Below are positions 7,339 to 16,600 of a DNA stretch of 24,525 nucleotides, one piece after another (the first letter of the stretch is position 1; each line of letters begins with the position of its first letter). The notes beneath the pieces were generated by a model that was given only the letters and a program-made list of their open reading frames with translations, was not told where the DNA came from and did no database searches. The DNA comes from Listeria_A hofi (lineage in GTDB: Bacteria; Bacillota; Bacilli; Lactobacillales; Listeriaceae), in NCBI RefSeq assembly GCF_963575615.1, contig NZ_CAUYTL010000042.1, forward strand, positions 1 to 24,525. Reading direction: 5' to 3'. A program made the position numbers and the translations under genes.

Positions 7339-7384
7339 CAAGTTTCTGGAAAATCCCTGTTTTTGAAAAAATGTTTGATAAAGT
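7339..7384 (+). promoter_or_regulatory. Second copy of the repeated element with extended -10, promoter of the adhesin gene
   Basis: The element at 7339-7365 carries the same 23-base core as 4774-4796 without mismatch. The extended -10 TGA-TAAAGT (TG at 7376, hexamer 7379-7384) again begins 40 bases after the element's start. The conserved spacing argues for a functional promoter with a shared regulator rather than a chance repeat. The predicted leader to the adhesin start is about 170 bases. Confidence 0.6.
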
Positions 7385-7402
7385 ATACGTAGGCAAACAA
7401 AT

Positions 7403-7445
7403 AGGAGGTGAGGAAAATGTGAAGCGAGGCCGAACTACCCATTAG
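7403..7445 (+). other. Orphan ribosome-binding site with AUG-UGA start-stop or 8-codon leader ORF
   Basis: AGGAGGTGAGG (7403-7413) is a near-perfect Shine-Dalgarno sequence followed at 7417 by ATG and at once TGA. Shifted by two bases, GTG at 7419 opens an eight-codon frame (V/M K R G R T T H) ending with TAG at 7443-7445. The DNA resembles the real start of the DUF4352 gene (ACAAATAGGAG... ATGAAG), as if copied together with the promoter and frame-shifted by one base. It may be a regulatory leader or a relic. Confidence 0.45.
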
Positions 7446-7560
7446 AACAGTAAACAATTATTTATTCCTCGAAATAACATCCCTCATAGAATCTTTTAAT
7501 AATACCCCAAAAATTCAAGTTATAAGACAGACTCTTATAACAAAAGGAGAACTATAAAAC
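7446..7560 (+). promoter_or_regulatory. 5' leader of the adhesin gene with hairpin before the RBS
   Basis: The leader contains the perfect nine-base stem GTTATAAGA (7519-7527) and TCTTATAAC (7533-7541) with loop CAGAC. It ends three bases before the adhesin ribosome site AAGGAGA (7544-7550). The hairpin is AT-rich and lacks a T-run, so it is more likely an mRNA-stability or translation element than a terminator. Confidence 0.5.
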
Positions 7561-10500
7561 ATGAAAAAGCAAATCCCATTTAACGTAGTACCTACGAAAA
7601 AGGTAAAGAAAGCACTCTTCACAACATTAGCAACAGTAACAGTTCTATCTCAAATGTTAACAGTCTATCCAACAACAAGTGCAGCAGCTGAAGGTTCCGA
7701 AATTGGAACAACAGAAGCACCAACACGAGTAGGCGATTTCGCAACATTGAAACAAATTATTTCACAAGATAATGGCATTACAAATATCGAATTAACAGCA
7801 GATATTACGATGACAGCAGGAATTCAGATTAATAATAAGAAGACAGAATTAACAATCAATGGTAACGGTCATACGTTGACAGAGAGTAAAGCATCTATAA
7901 ATGACGCAGCACAAACAATTTATGCATATACTGGATCAGCTATGAAAACTATGAACATTAAAAACTTAACAATTCGCGGTACACATTACTACTCACCATT
8001 CACAGTGTATGATGGTGTCAAAGGTGTAGTACAGAACTTTGAAAATATCGATTACATCGGACCTCAATTTGTCTACAATATCAACGGAGCAGTTAACTTT
8101 ACAGGAAAAAACAAAATTGTAAACGGACAAGGTGTTGACAAGTTAGGAACACTAAATGAGATTGTTCAAGCAAACAGCGTTACAATTGACGGTGAATTTA
8201 TCAGTGAACATAATACAACAGGAACATATGCTTTCGCTTTATACGGAACTAACCCATATTTCATCATTAAAGATGGTGCAAAAGTAGATATCACAGCAAA
8301 CGGTGGGGAACTTCTATATGCTCCAGCAAATACAGCAAACTTTATTGTAGGTAAAAACGCAACGTTCAATCTTAACACGCTTCGTGAAATGTTCCCTTAT
8401 GCAATGGCTAACATAACATTTGATACGAGCTCTACAACAACAATTAATCGTACAGACATTTCAGCTGCATCATTAATGCTAGTGGGCCAAACGCTTACTA
8501 TAAATCCAAATGCAAGTTTAGTAGCGCAACAACCAGCGACATCAAACGCAGCAGCGCATATTATCCGCACAACAGTTGCAAATGCAGTAATCAACATCAA
8601 TGACCCACGTAAATTAGACCTAAATGCAAACGGAACTGGTGCTAACCGCGTGTTCTCGGCAGCCGGTAAAACAACAATTAACTTCAAGAACTTAGCAGAA
8701 ATCGGCGTGTTTAATCCAACAAACAAAACAGAAACACCAAACCTAGCGTGGCAAGAAGCTACATTCCAAGTTATTCAAGCATCTGCTCAAGCTGGAATCG
8801 TTCAAGTAGGCGCACTTTCATCTACTGGTGACATCCAAACGAAATTCGTATTAGCAGACGCAAAACGTATTACAACAACAGGAACAGTTGAAATCGCACA
8901 AAAAGCAGTAAGCGAACTTTTCACTAACAACGATCCAGCAACAGATACAATCAAAGATACAACAACACAAGCAAAAATTGATGCAGCACAAAAATTAATC
9001 GATGTAGTAACAGATACAGTTGAAAAAACAGCGTTGCAAAAAGATTTAGATCGCGCTCAAGAACTTTTAAATGAACGTAACGCAGTAAGCACAGATAAAG
9101 AACGTCAAGCAGCAGCACAAAAAGCAGTCAACGAATTATTTACGAGCGATCAACCATCAACAGATAAAATCAAAGATACAACAACACAAGCATCTATTGA
9201 CGACGCACAAGGATTAATCGACCTAGTAGTTGATCCAACAGTAAAAGCAGCATTACAAAAAGACTTAGATCGTGCCCAAGAATTGTTGAACGAGCGTAAT
9301 GCAGCAAATGCAGCAGAAAAGGCACGTCAAGAAGCAGCGCTAAAAGCAGTCAATGAACTATTCAACAGCGACAAACCATCAACAGATGCAATCAAAGACA
9401 TCACGAACCAAGATGCAATCGATGCAGCGCAAAAATTAGTAGATGCAGTAACAGATCCAACAGTAAAAGCACAATTACAAAAAGACTTAGATCGTGCCCA
9501 AGAATTATTAGATGCACGTAACGCAGAATTAGCAGCAGAAAAAGCACGTCAAGAAGCAGCACTAAAAGCAGTCAATGAGCTATTCAACAGCGACAAACCA
9601 TCAACAGACGCAATCAAAGACATCACGAACCAAGCAGCTATTGATGCAGCGCAAAAATTAGTAGACGCAGTAACAGATGAGGCAGTAAAAGCAGCATTAC
9701 AAAAAGATTTAGATCGCGCTCAAGAATTACTAGATGCACGTAACGCAGCAGCATCATCAGAGCAAGAGCGTCAAGAAGCAGCGAGAAAAGCAGTAGATGA
9801 GCTATTCACTAGCGACAAACCATCAACAGACACAATCAAAGATACAACAACACAAGCTTCTATCAACGCAGCCCAAAAATTAATAAACGTAGTAACAGAT
9901 GAGGCAGTAAAAGCAGAACTACAAAAAGATTTAGACCGTGCGCAAGAATTACTAGATGCACGTAATGCAGCAGAGGCAGCGGAAAAAGCACGCCAAGAAG
10001 CAGCCCAAAAAGCAGTCAACGAATTATTCAACAGCAACAGCCCATCAACAGATGCAATCAAAGGCTCAACAACACAAGAAGCCATTGATGCAGCCCAAAA
10101 ATTAGTAGATGCAGTAACAGACCCAACAGTGAAAGCAGCGCTACAAAAAGATCTAGATCGTGCGCAAGAATTACTAGATGCACGTAATGCCGAAAAAGCA
10201 CGTCAAGAAGCAGCTCAAAAAGCGGTAAACGAGTTGTTCACGAACGATACACCAGCATCAAACGAAATCAAAGACCCAACAATTCAGCCTTCTATTGATG
10301 CAGCACAAAAAATAATCGATACAGTAACAGATCCAGCAGTAAAAGCACAACTACAAAGAGATCTAGACCGCGCGCAAGAACTCCTAAACATGCGTTCATC
10401 AACAGTCGGAACAATCACACCAGCAGACTTCCTAATCGGTGGCGACAAGTATGTTACAGGAACATTCACAGGAAGTGTAGCGAAAATCTCTCTACTAGTG

Positions 10501-11451
10501 AATGATAAAGAGTACACTGGCGGATCAGTCAAAGCAGACGGTACCTTCACATTCTACGCAAACGACAAAAACATCAAGAAAACAGATGCAGTATTCGCAG
10601 TAGCATACGACAAATACGGGAAAGAACTAGAAAGAACAAAAGTGAAATTCGTAGTCGTAACAGCAGGTAAAATTACACCAGCAACATACAACTTAGCATC
10701 AGATAAAAACATCACAGGAACGTACACGGAAGATGTAACAAAAGTAACCGTAACAGTTGGCGATAAAGTATATAAAGGTGGAACAGTAGCAAACGGAGCC
10801 TTCACATTCTATGCTTTTGACAAAATCAAGAACACGACAGACGTTGTAACAATCCACGCCTATGATTCAGTTGGTAAACTTCTAGACACGAAGACATTGA
10901 AAGTCGTAACAGGCGTACCAGTTGTAACAAAAGGTAGCATCACTGTAAACGACATGCTAGTACCAGGCGACAAAAACATCACAGGAACATATACAGATGA
11001 TGTACACTATGTAGTTGTTACAGTAGACGGTACAGAGTATAAAGGCGGTACATTTGTAGACGGCGAATTCAAGTTCTACGCTTTCGACAAAATCACAAGC
11101 GCATCTAGCAATGTAACAATGAAAGCTTTCGATAAAGCTGGCAAACTATTAGATACGAAAACAGTGAAACTTGTAGCACCAGCAGGAGAGAATGTAAACA
11201 AAGGCGCTATCACGCTGAACGCATTCACAGTTGGCGATAAAAACATCACAGGAACTTACTCAGGTGAAGTAAAATCAGTACAAGTAACAGTCGGTGAAAC
11301 AACGTATAAAGGCGGAACATTCACAGATGGCGAATTCAAATTCTACGCTTTTGACAAAATCAAATCCACAACAGATGTAGTTAGCATCAAGGCGCTAGAC
11401 AAAGATGGTAACGTATTAGATACAAAAACAATCACAGTATTAGCAAAATAA
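7561..11451 (+). CDS. Large secreted adhesin: pectate-lyase-like domain, seven helical repeats, four Ig-like domains
   Basis: A 1296-residue exported protein. Residues 1-43 are a signal peptide with a basic start (KKVKKALFTTLA) and likely cleavage near TSAAA. About 55-440 is a right-handed beta-helix of the pectate-lyase-like adhesive kind (FATLKQIISQDNGITNIELT, then LTINGNGHTL); I see no lyase active site. Residues 446-949 hold seven repeats of about 70-74 residues with the pattern KAVNELF...TTQ..IDAAQKLID..TD...K..LQKDLDRAQELLNARN, resembling the Cry1Ac domain V helical module. Residues 950-1296 are four bacterial Ig-like domains (GDKNITGTYT...V.VGD..YKGGT...FTFYAFDKI...AYD..GKLLDTK). The protein ends in the last Ig domain: no LPXTG, WxL, LysM or GW anchor. 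It probably acts at the cell surface in adhesion, but the ligand is unknown. Confidence 0.88.
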   Translation: MKKQIPFNVVPTKKVKKALFTTLATVTVLSQMLTVYPTTSAAAEGSEIGTTEAPTRVGDFATLKQIISQDNGITNIELTADITMTAGIQINNKKTELTINGNGHTLTESKASINDAAQTIYAYTGSAMKTMNIKNLTIRGTHYYSPFTVYDGVKGVVQNFENIDYIGPQFVYNINGAVNFTGKNKIVNGQGVDKLGTLNEIVQANSVTIDGEFISEHNTTGTYAFALYGTNPYFIIKDGAKVDITANGGELLYAPANTANFIVGKNATFNLNTLREMFPYAMANITFDTSSTTTINRTDISAASLMLVGQTLTINPNASLVAQQPATSNAAAHIIRTTVANAVININDPRKLDLNANGTGANRVFSAAGKTTINFKNLAEIGVFNPTNKTETPNLAWQEATFQVIQASAQAGIVQVGALSSTGDIQTKFVLADAKRITTTGTVEIAQKAVSELFTNNDPATDTIKDTTTQAKIDAAQKLIDVVTDTVEKTALQKDLDRAQELLNERNAVSTDKERQAAAQKAVNELFTSDQPSTDKIKDTTTQASIDDAQGLIDLVVDPTVKAALQKDLDRAQELLNERNAANAAEKARQEAALKAVNELFNSDKPSTDAIKDITNQDAIDAAQKLVDAVTDPTVKAQLQKDLDRAQELLDARNAELAAEKARQEAALKAVNELFNSDKPSTDAIKDITNQAAIDAAQKLVDAVTDEAVKAALQKDLDRAQELLDARNAAASSEQERQEAARKAVDELFTSDKPSTDTIKDTTTQASINAAQKLINVVTDEAVKAELQKDLDRAQELLDARNAAEAAEKARQEAAQKAVNELFNSNSPSTDAIKGSTTQEAIDAAQKLVDAVTDPTVKAALQKDLDRAQELLDARNAEKARQEAAQKAVNELFTNDTPASNEIKDPTIQPSIDAAQKIIDTVTDPAVKAQLQRDLDRAQELLNMRSSTVGTITPADFLIGGDKYVTGTFTGSVAKISLLVNDKEYTGGSVKADGTFTFYANDKNIKKTDAVFAVAYDKYGKELERTKVKFVVVTAGKITPATYNLASDKNITGTYTEDVTKVTVTVGDKVYKGGTVANGAFTFYAFDKIKNTTDVVTIHAYDSVGKLLDTKTLKVVTGVPVVTKGSITVNDMLVPGDKNITGTYTDDVHYVVVTVDGTEYKGGTFVDGEFKFYAFDKITSASSNVTMKAFDKAGKLLDTKTVKLVAPAGENVNKGAITLNAFTVGDKNITGTYSGEVKSVQVTVGETTYKGGTFTDGEFKFYAFDKIKSTTDVVSIKALDKDGNVLDTKTITVLAK
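8896..10407 (+). repeat. Seven tandem 70-74-codon repeats (Cry1Ac-D5-like helical module)
   Basis: Seven in-frame copies start near 8896, 9112, 9331, 9553, 9775, 9997 and 10207. Copies 3 and 4 (9331 and 9553, period 222 bases) are nearly identical in DNA, indicating recent duplication or gene conversion. Copy 1 is divergent and copy 7 carries a different end. Linkers between copies vary in length (NAAEKARQ, NAELAAEKARQ, NAEKARQ). Copy number is likely to differ between strains. Confidence 0.85.
10408..11451 (+). repeat. Four tandem Ig-like domain repeats
   Basis: Four copies of about 85 codons, each with G.IT......DK.ITGTY...V..V.V.V......GGT....F.FYAFDKI......V...A.D..GK.LDTKT. The same domain type occurs five times at the end of the convergent CotH-domain protein, so the two genes share C-terminal ancestry. 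Confidence 0.8.
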
Positions 11452-11464
11452 TCAGTTAGACTTT

Positions 11465-11507
11465 GAGCGGTATCCCGGAAATTTAGGGCTACTGCTCTTT
11501 TTTATTT
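11465..11507 (+). terminator. Intrinsic terminator of the adhesin gene
   Basis: The stem GAGCGGTATCCC (11465-11476) pairs with GGGCTACTGCTC (11486-11497), with one G-U pair and one mismatch. TTTTTTATTTT follows. It lies 13 bases past the stop codon. Confidence 0.8.
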
Positions 11508-11519
11508 TAGTGTATATTT

Positions 11520-11548
11520 TTGACATAATGGAAGAAATTGTTTATGGT
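11520..11548 (+). promoter_or_regulatory. Candidate sigma-A promoter of the NAD(P)-binding gene
   Basis: TTGACA (11520-11525), a 17-base spacer and TATGGT (11543-11548). A consensus -35 and correct spacing with a mediocre -10. The CRP/FNR-like palindrome lies about 55 bases downstream. Confidence 0.5.
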
Positions 11549-11601
11549 GGAAAAGGGTATAGTGTGATAAATGAAACTTTATAAAAATACTGTTTCTGTT
11601 T

Positions 11602-11619
11602 ATGTGACGAAAATCACAT
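11602..11619. promoter_or_regulatory. CRP/FNR-family operator-like palindrome
   Basis: ATGTGACGAAAATCACAT is a perfect TGTGA-N6-TCACA dyad with one further pair on each side. This is the half-site spacing of the CRP/FNR family (ArcR-type in Firmicutes). It lies 34 bases before the start codon and downstream of the only good promoter, so it would act as a roadblock repressor site unless a further promoter exists. Confidence 0.5.
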
Positions 11620-11652
11620 TAAATCTTTAACTAAAAAATCGGAGGAATGCTA

Positions 11653-12279
11653 ATGAATATCTTAATTTTAGGCGCGTTTGGGCATCTTGGGAAGGCGGTT
11701 TACAAACTTTTAGAGCCGCTACCGAATGTTAATTTGACGTTGTTTGGTCGGGAAAAAGAGAACATCGAGGTGGCTTCTACGACAAAAGTAATTTTTGGTG
11801 ACGCGACGAATACGGTGGACTTGGAGGAGGCGCTTCGAGGTCAGGATGTTATTTTTTCTACGCTGGGGCCGTTTCATGTGGAGACTTTCGCAAAACCGTT
11901 AGTGGAGACGATGGAGAAGCTGGATGTGAAAAGGCTTTTTTGGACGACGCAGTTTCAAATTAGGCAGGATGAAGTGACAGAAGAGAACATTGCGCTTGCG
12001 AAGACGTTTGGTTTTGATGAGGAGACGGAGCGGGCATACGTAGCTAATCAAAAACTAGGCGCGCAGATCATTGAGGACAGTAGCCTCAATTACACGTTAC
12101 TGATGCCTCATTTCTTTAAATACGATAACAGCATCGCAAAGGTGATTCTGCAAGACGAGGATGAAACGGTGAAAGGTGAACCGATTAGTATTTATAGTTT
12201 GGCGGTTGGGCTTGTCCATTTGTTGCTTCAGCCGGAGCTTTACAGTAAAAAAGGCGTTATTATTTCTGCTGCTGAGTGA
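11653..12279 (+). CDS. NAD(P)-binding Rossmann protein, NmrA/atypical SDR type
   Basis: A 208-residue cytosolic protein of the NAD(P)H-binding atypical short-chain dehydrogenase family. It starts with strand-loop-helix MNILILGAFGHLGKAVYKLL, containing the GxxGxxG dinucleotide motif (GAFGHLG). DVIFSTLGPF (about 74-83) is the usual fourth strand, and a Tyr/Lys pair typical of classical SDR catalysis is not evident at the expected place, as is common in this subgroup. The start at 11653 is chosen because GGAGG (11641-11645) is seven bases upstream; the ATG at 11647 abuts the ribosome site. It stands alone between two large surface-protein genes. Substrate unknown; a redox-sensing or reductase role is possible. 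Confidence 0.8.
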   Translation: MNILILGAFGHLGKAVYKLLEPLPNVNLTLFGREKENIEVASTTKVIFGDATNTVDLEEALRGQDVIFSTLGPFHVETFAKPLVETMEKLDVKRLFWTTQFQIRQDEVTEENIALAKTFGFDEETERAYVANQKLGAQIIEDSSLNYTLLMPHFFKYDNSIAKVILQDEDETVKGEPISIYSLAVGLVHLLLQPELYSKKGVIISAAE

Positions 12280-12286
12280 TATCATA

Positions 12287-12325
12287 AAAGAGCCTCAAAG
12301 ATTTTTCATGTCTTTGAGGCTCTTT
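12287..12325. terminator. Bidirectional terminator between convergent genes
   Basis: A perfect 15-base stem, AAAGAGCCTCAAAGA (12287-12301) with TCTTTGAGGCTCTTT (12311-12325), and a nine-base loop. It lies eight bases after the NAD(P)-binding gene and six bases beyond the stop of the minus-strand giant gene, so it serves both. Confidence 0.88.
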
Positions 12326-12330
12326 CCTGT

Positions 12331-13615
12331 TTACATTATTGATACGCTCACTGTCTGGATCTCACCACCTAATAAGTCGTAGGCGGTTAATGTGACGATA
12401 TCTGTCCGGTTTTTAACGAATGTTTTTGCGTAGTATTGGAAGTCTTGTCCTGTTGGTGGCACGTTAATTGTTGTCTGTTTGACATTGTTTACTGTTATAC
12501 TAATCCGTGCTACATCACCAGTAAATTGCCCTTTAATATAGCCGTCTCCAAGTAAATATGGATTGACTGTCACGCCTCCGTTTGCTGATGTGACGGGAAC
12601 GGTTTTCGTGCTAACGACCTCGCCAGCCGTGTTGTAAGCGACTAATTCTACGGTATCAGTAAGATTCGTGATGTTTGTTTTTGCATAGTACTTGATTGTG
12701 CCATCTGTTACGTTGATGCGTTGTAGGGCTACTTTGTTGATTTGTAGCTCGACTTTTGCGACGTCACCACTGTATGTTCCTGTGATGTAGTTGTCTTTGC
12801 CAATTTTGAATGGCGCAATGGTATCGATGCTACCTGGAAGACTAATGCCATTTAGAACAGTGACAGTTTTTGTGTCTAGAACTTTACCAACATTATCGTA
12901 GGCAGTTAGTTTTACGACATCATTCACGTTACGAATCACATTGTTTGCATAGTACTTGAAGTCAGGAGCTACAATACTGATTATCGTTTTTTCTACATTG
13001 TTGACAGTTATACTAATTTTTGCGATATCCCCTGAAAATTGTCCTGTTACATAATTGTCTTTGCCGATTTTAAATGGTGCAAGAGATGTTATAGATCCAG
13101 TTGTAGGAGCTTCTTTGGCAATTGTGATTACTTTTGTATCTAGAACTTTGCCGTTGTTATCATAGGCTGTCATCTTCGCGTTGTCGGTCACATTGCGGAT
13201 GAGCTTGTTCGCGTAGTATTGGAAATTTGTTGTTGTCACATCAATTTTCGTGTTTTCGACATCGTTGACAGTTATGCTGATTTTTGCCACATCGCCTGAA
13301 TATTGCCCTGTCACATAGTTATCTTTACCAATGTTGAAAGGATTCAATGTGATTTGTCCAGCTGTGGGTTTTTGGATGTTTACTTTTGTTTTTTGGAGCT
13401 CATTGCCATCTTTATCGTAACCAATTATGTTCACTTGGTCGGTCACCGCATTGATTTTGTCTTTTGCGTAATACTGGTATGGTGAACCAGTGGCGTTGAT
13501 AGTTTGTTTTAGTGTACCATTCACTTCAAGAGCTATTTTTGTGACATCGCCTGTGTAGGTTCCTTTAACGTAACTATCTGTACCGAGGATAAAGTTATTT
13601 GTCGTGATTGTTCCG
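12331..13615 (-). repeat. Five tandem Ig-like domain repeats of the CotH protein
   Basis: Five copies of about 85 codons with the pattern IGKDNYVTGQYSGDVAKISI...YYA.......D....TAYD..GKVLDTK. Copies 2 and 3 are the most alike. They are homologous to the four Ig-like domains of the convergent adhesin, but there the loop carries YKGGT and here a polar insert. Confidence 0.8.
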
Positions 13616-16600
13616 GATGTTTTGCCTCGGTTTGCTAGTAAGTCTTTTGCTTTATTTAAATCGTTTTGTAACACAGATTTTGTAGCTAAATCAGTGACAG
13701 CATTTACTGCTGTTTGTGCGGCGTCGATAGCTTTTTGATCTGTTTCAGCTTTAATAGTTCCAGATGCAACGTTATTATTAGTGAATAATGCTTGAACAGC
13801 TTTTGTTGCTGTTTCTTCTTTTTGCGCTTGTTCTGTGGCCGCACCGTTATCAATCATTGGGCCCCAGTTGTTTGTTGTGAATGCGCGGATAGTAAGTTTT
13901 GTTGTTTTTGGAAGTACTGTTCCTGCCACATATTTTGTTGCTTTGCTTGATACAATACCGTCTGCTCCCATTGGATCAGTACCATCTGTTGTGTAGTATA
14001 CATCTGTGTTGGCATTAGGGTTTTGTAATACGACACCAGATCCGCTCGGTACGATGTTTACGTTTTGTAGTGTATGCGCCATGCCATATTTCGTCCACAT
14101 TTCTAGGTTGTATTTCACACGATCTGGGACTTGTGCCTGAGTTTTGACTTGGGATGCTAACCAATCTTTGTAAATAGTTGTTCTAGCACCCATGAACGCT
14201 GCATCAAGCTTGTACGCTGCGTCAATTTGCTGTTGGTTTTCTAAAATAAGCTGTCTCACGTTTGCGACGGATAATGGTGCGTCTGTTGCACCCGCAAAAT
14301 CACCGTTTGCTGGGCCGATTTGTTTTAAAACTTGGTCTTTAACGAGCGTCTTGAACTCTAGGTTACCAGCTGTTGGAACAGTCATGCTATCACCCGAAAA
14401 ATTGCCAAATAGTACGCCGGCGCCTTTTCTTGAATTAACATCTGCCCATTTGTAGCGATACGTTCCGCCACCACCTGCAAAAACAGAATAGCTCGTGCCG
14501 GTACCACCGTTATTGTAGAAGGCACCGTCTGTATCATTGATGTTGAATTTCATCTTAATGCCATTACCATTTAAAATGTCGTTAGAAACAACCGCGTCAA
14601 CTTCTTGTTCGGTGTCGATAAACATGAATAGAATCTGTGTCTTGATTAAGTCTTCTACATCGACATAGTTTTTAAATTCTTGGAAGTTCTTCGCAGTTGC
14701 GACAGCCTTTACTTTTGTCAAAATGTTTGTGTCGCCATCGCCTGCTTCTACGATACCAGGAATGAAGTAGCCATCTTGGAAGCGGATTTTCGTATAGTCA
14801 TCATCGTTGCCGCCGAAGTATTCTTCAAACATATTTTGACCAAAATCTTCACGCATTGTTTTAACGCCCATGTATTTGCCGTTGTAATAGTAATGGACGT
14901 ATTTTGTGTGTAAAGAGATTTTGTTCATGCGCTGTGCTAATGTGTTTGTTACTGTTTCGTCATAGCGGTTGTAGCCAAGGTTATAGACATCGTTTTGTGG
15001 GCCATCTTGTCCTTCTTTAAGTTCTAGTTTGCTGAATTTACCTACGACTGGGAATGCTTCGCCAGGCGTTGCGTCAAAGAAGTTGTATTTTGCTTTTTTG
15101 GCGTTGTAATCACGATGGAATTTCACTGCAACGCCGGAGTTGAATTGTCCTGCGCTTGCTTGACCAAATTTCTTAGCACCAGAATAGTTGACGTAGTTGG
15201 TTCCGCCGTTACCCATGTGGGAATCTAAATACTCGAATGTTCCAGGGCTATAAGAAACAGCATCTAAGTCTGTTGCGGCGCCTGTCACAGAAACAACTGG
15301 GAAATCATCGATGGCTTGCGCGTATTCGTCACTCGTGATGTTGTTCTTAAACTGCCATAAATAGCCTGATGTGACTTCATTTTTGTAGTTGTCGCGTAGA
15401 ACATACGTGTTAGAAATTACGCCTGTGTTCCCTGTTGCATCATAACCATAAACTTTAACTACTGTTGTTTTGCCAATCGTGATTGGGCCAGTGTAAGTGG
15501 TACCTTTTGTTGCGCTCGGAGCACTGCCGTCTAGTGTGTATTTCAATGTGATGCCTGGCTTAGAAGTCATTGTTAAATCAAAACCACTGTCATACATGCC
15601 GCGATCTTTGCTAAACTGTACGGCATAATTGCTTTGACCGCTGTTATTAGATGTGCCAAATGTTTCTGAGCTAAAAAGTGTTAACGTTTTGCTTGCATCT
15701 GTTTGGCGCCCGAATGTTTGATTATAAGCTTGCTTCGTGTACTTGATAGAATCTACTGTTTTAAATTCAGAACCAACTTTTGCAGATAAAACAACGTCAC
15801 CGCTACCACCGATTTCGAAGCTTAAGTGATTATTTCCTAGTTCAGGTGCTTTGTCAGAATACAATACGCGGTATCCTTTTGCTGGAATCACTAGGTTTGA
15901 AAATTCGAATTTGTCGAGTGTTTTTGTTTTGTCGGTCAGGTACATACCTTTTCCTAAAACAACGGGTACATCATTGTCGTTGTAAAGTTCAACCCATGCA
16001 TCTTTAGAGCTTGCGGTACCTTCTGATGACAATTCATTGATGTAGACATTTTTGATTTTGTCTGGTGTTGCAAGTGCGCCTTCAATGCTTGGACCTTTGC
16101 CGTTGTTTTTGTATTTGATGATAAGTCTTGCTGAGTTAGCACCGCCACCTTGGTAGACGCTACCGATATAGTTGTCGCCATCGATGCGGAATGCCATAGA
16201 TTGACCATTTTTCCAGCCGTTGAAGCGGTTCTCATTGATAAGATCTTTTAAGTTGGCTGTACGGACAATTTGGTTGGTTGCTGCAAATGCTGGTTGATTG
16301 TACTTCACGACTAAATTGCTGTAGGGACGTGAAGTGATGTTTCCAGCCGTACTATTGTAAATTTCAGGATTACCACCGAGTTCGGTACGAACCTCCATAT
16401 TGGAACTTACTTTTGCAGTATTTGCTGCTGATGTTGTGAATTCCAAATAGGCATCTTCAATTTCCGCAGAATCTGGAAGTGTAACATTGTTGAAACGAAA
16501 TGCAGAGATGTCTTTGTAAGCAGGAGTAAGGGTGGTTGAATAGTATCCACCGATTCTTAGGTTAGCATTGAGATTTATTGCTTTTGCTGTACCATATTCT

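Noticed and set aside
8397..8726. Long antisense open frames inside the adhesin (also at 9771-10085 and 10284-10805)
   Set aside because: They are by-products of the alanine/threonine-rich repetitive codons on the other strand and lack ribosome sites.
8896..10407. Possible CRISPR array suggested by regular DNA repetition
   Set aside because: The period is about 222 bases, fully in frame with coding sequence, and there are no short repeats with unique spacers.
11539..11561. Sigma-B promoter (GTTTAT ... GGGTAT) before the NAD(P)-binding gene
   Set aside because: The hexamers are present, but the nine-base spacer is several bases too short for sigma-B.
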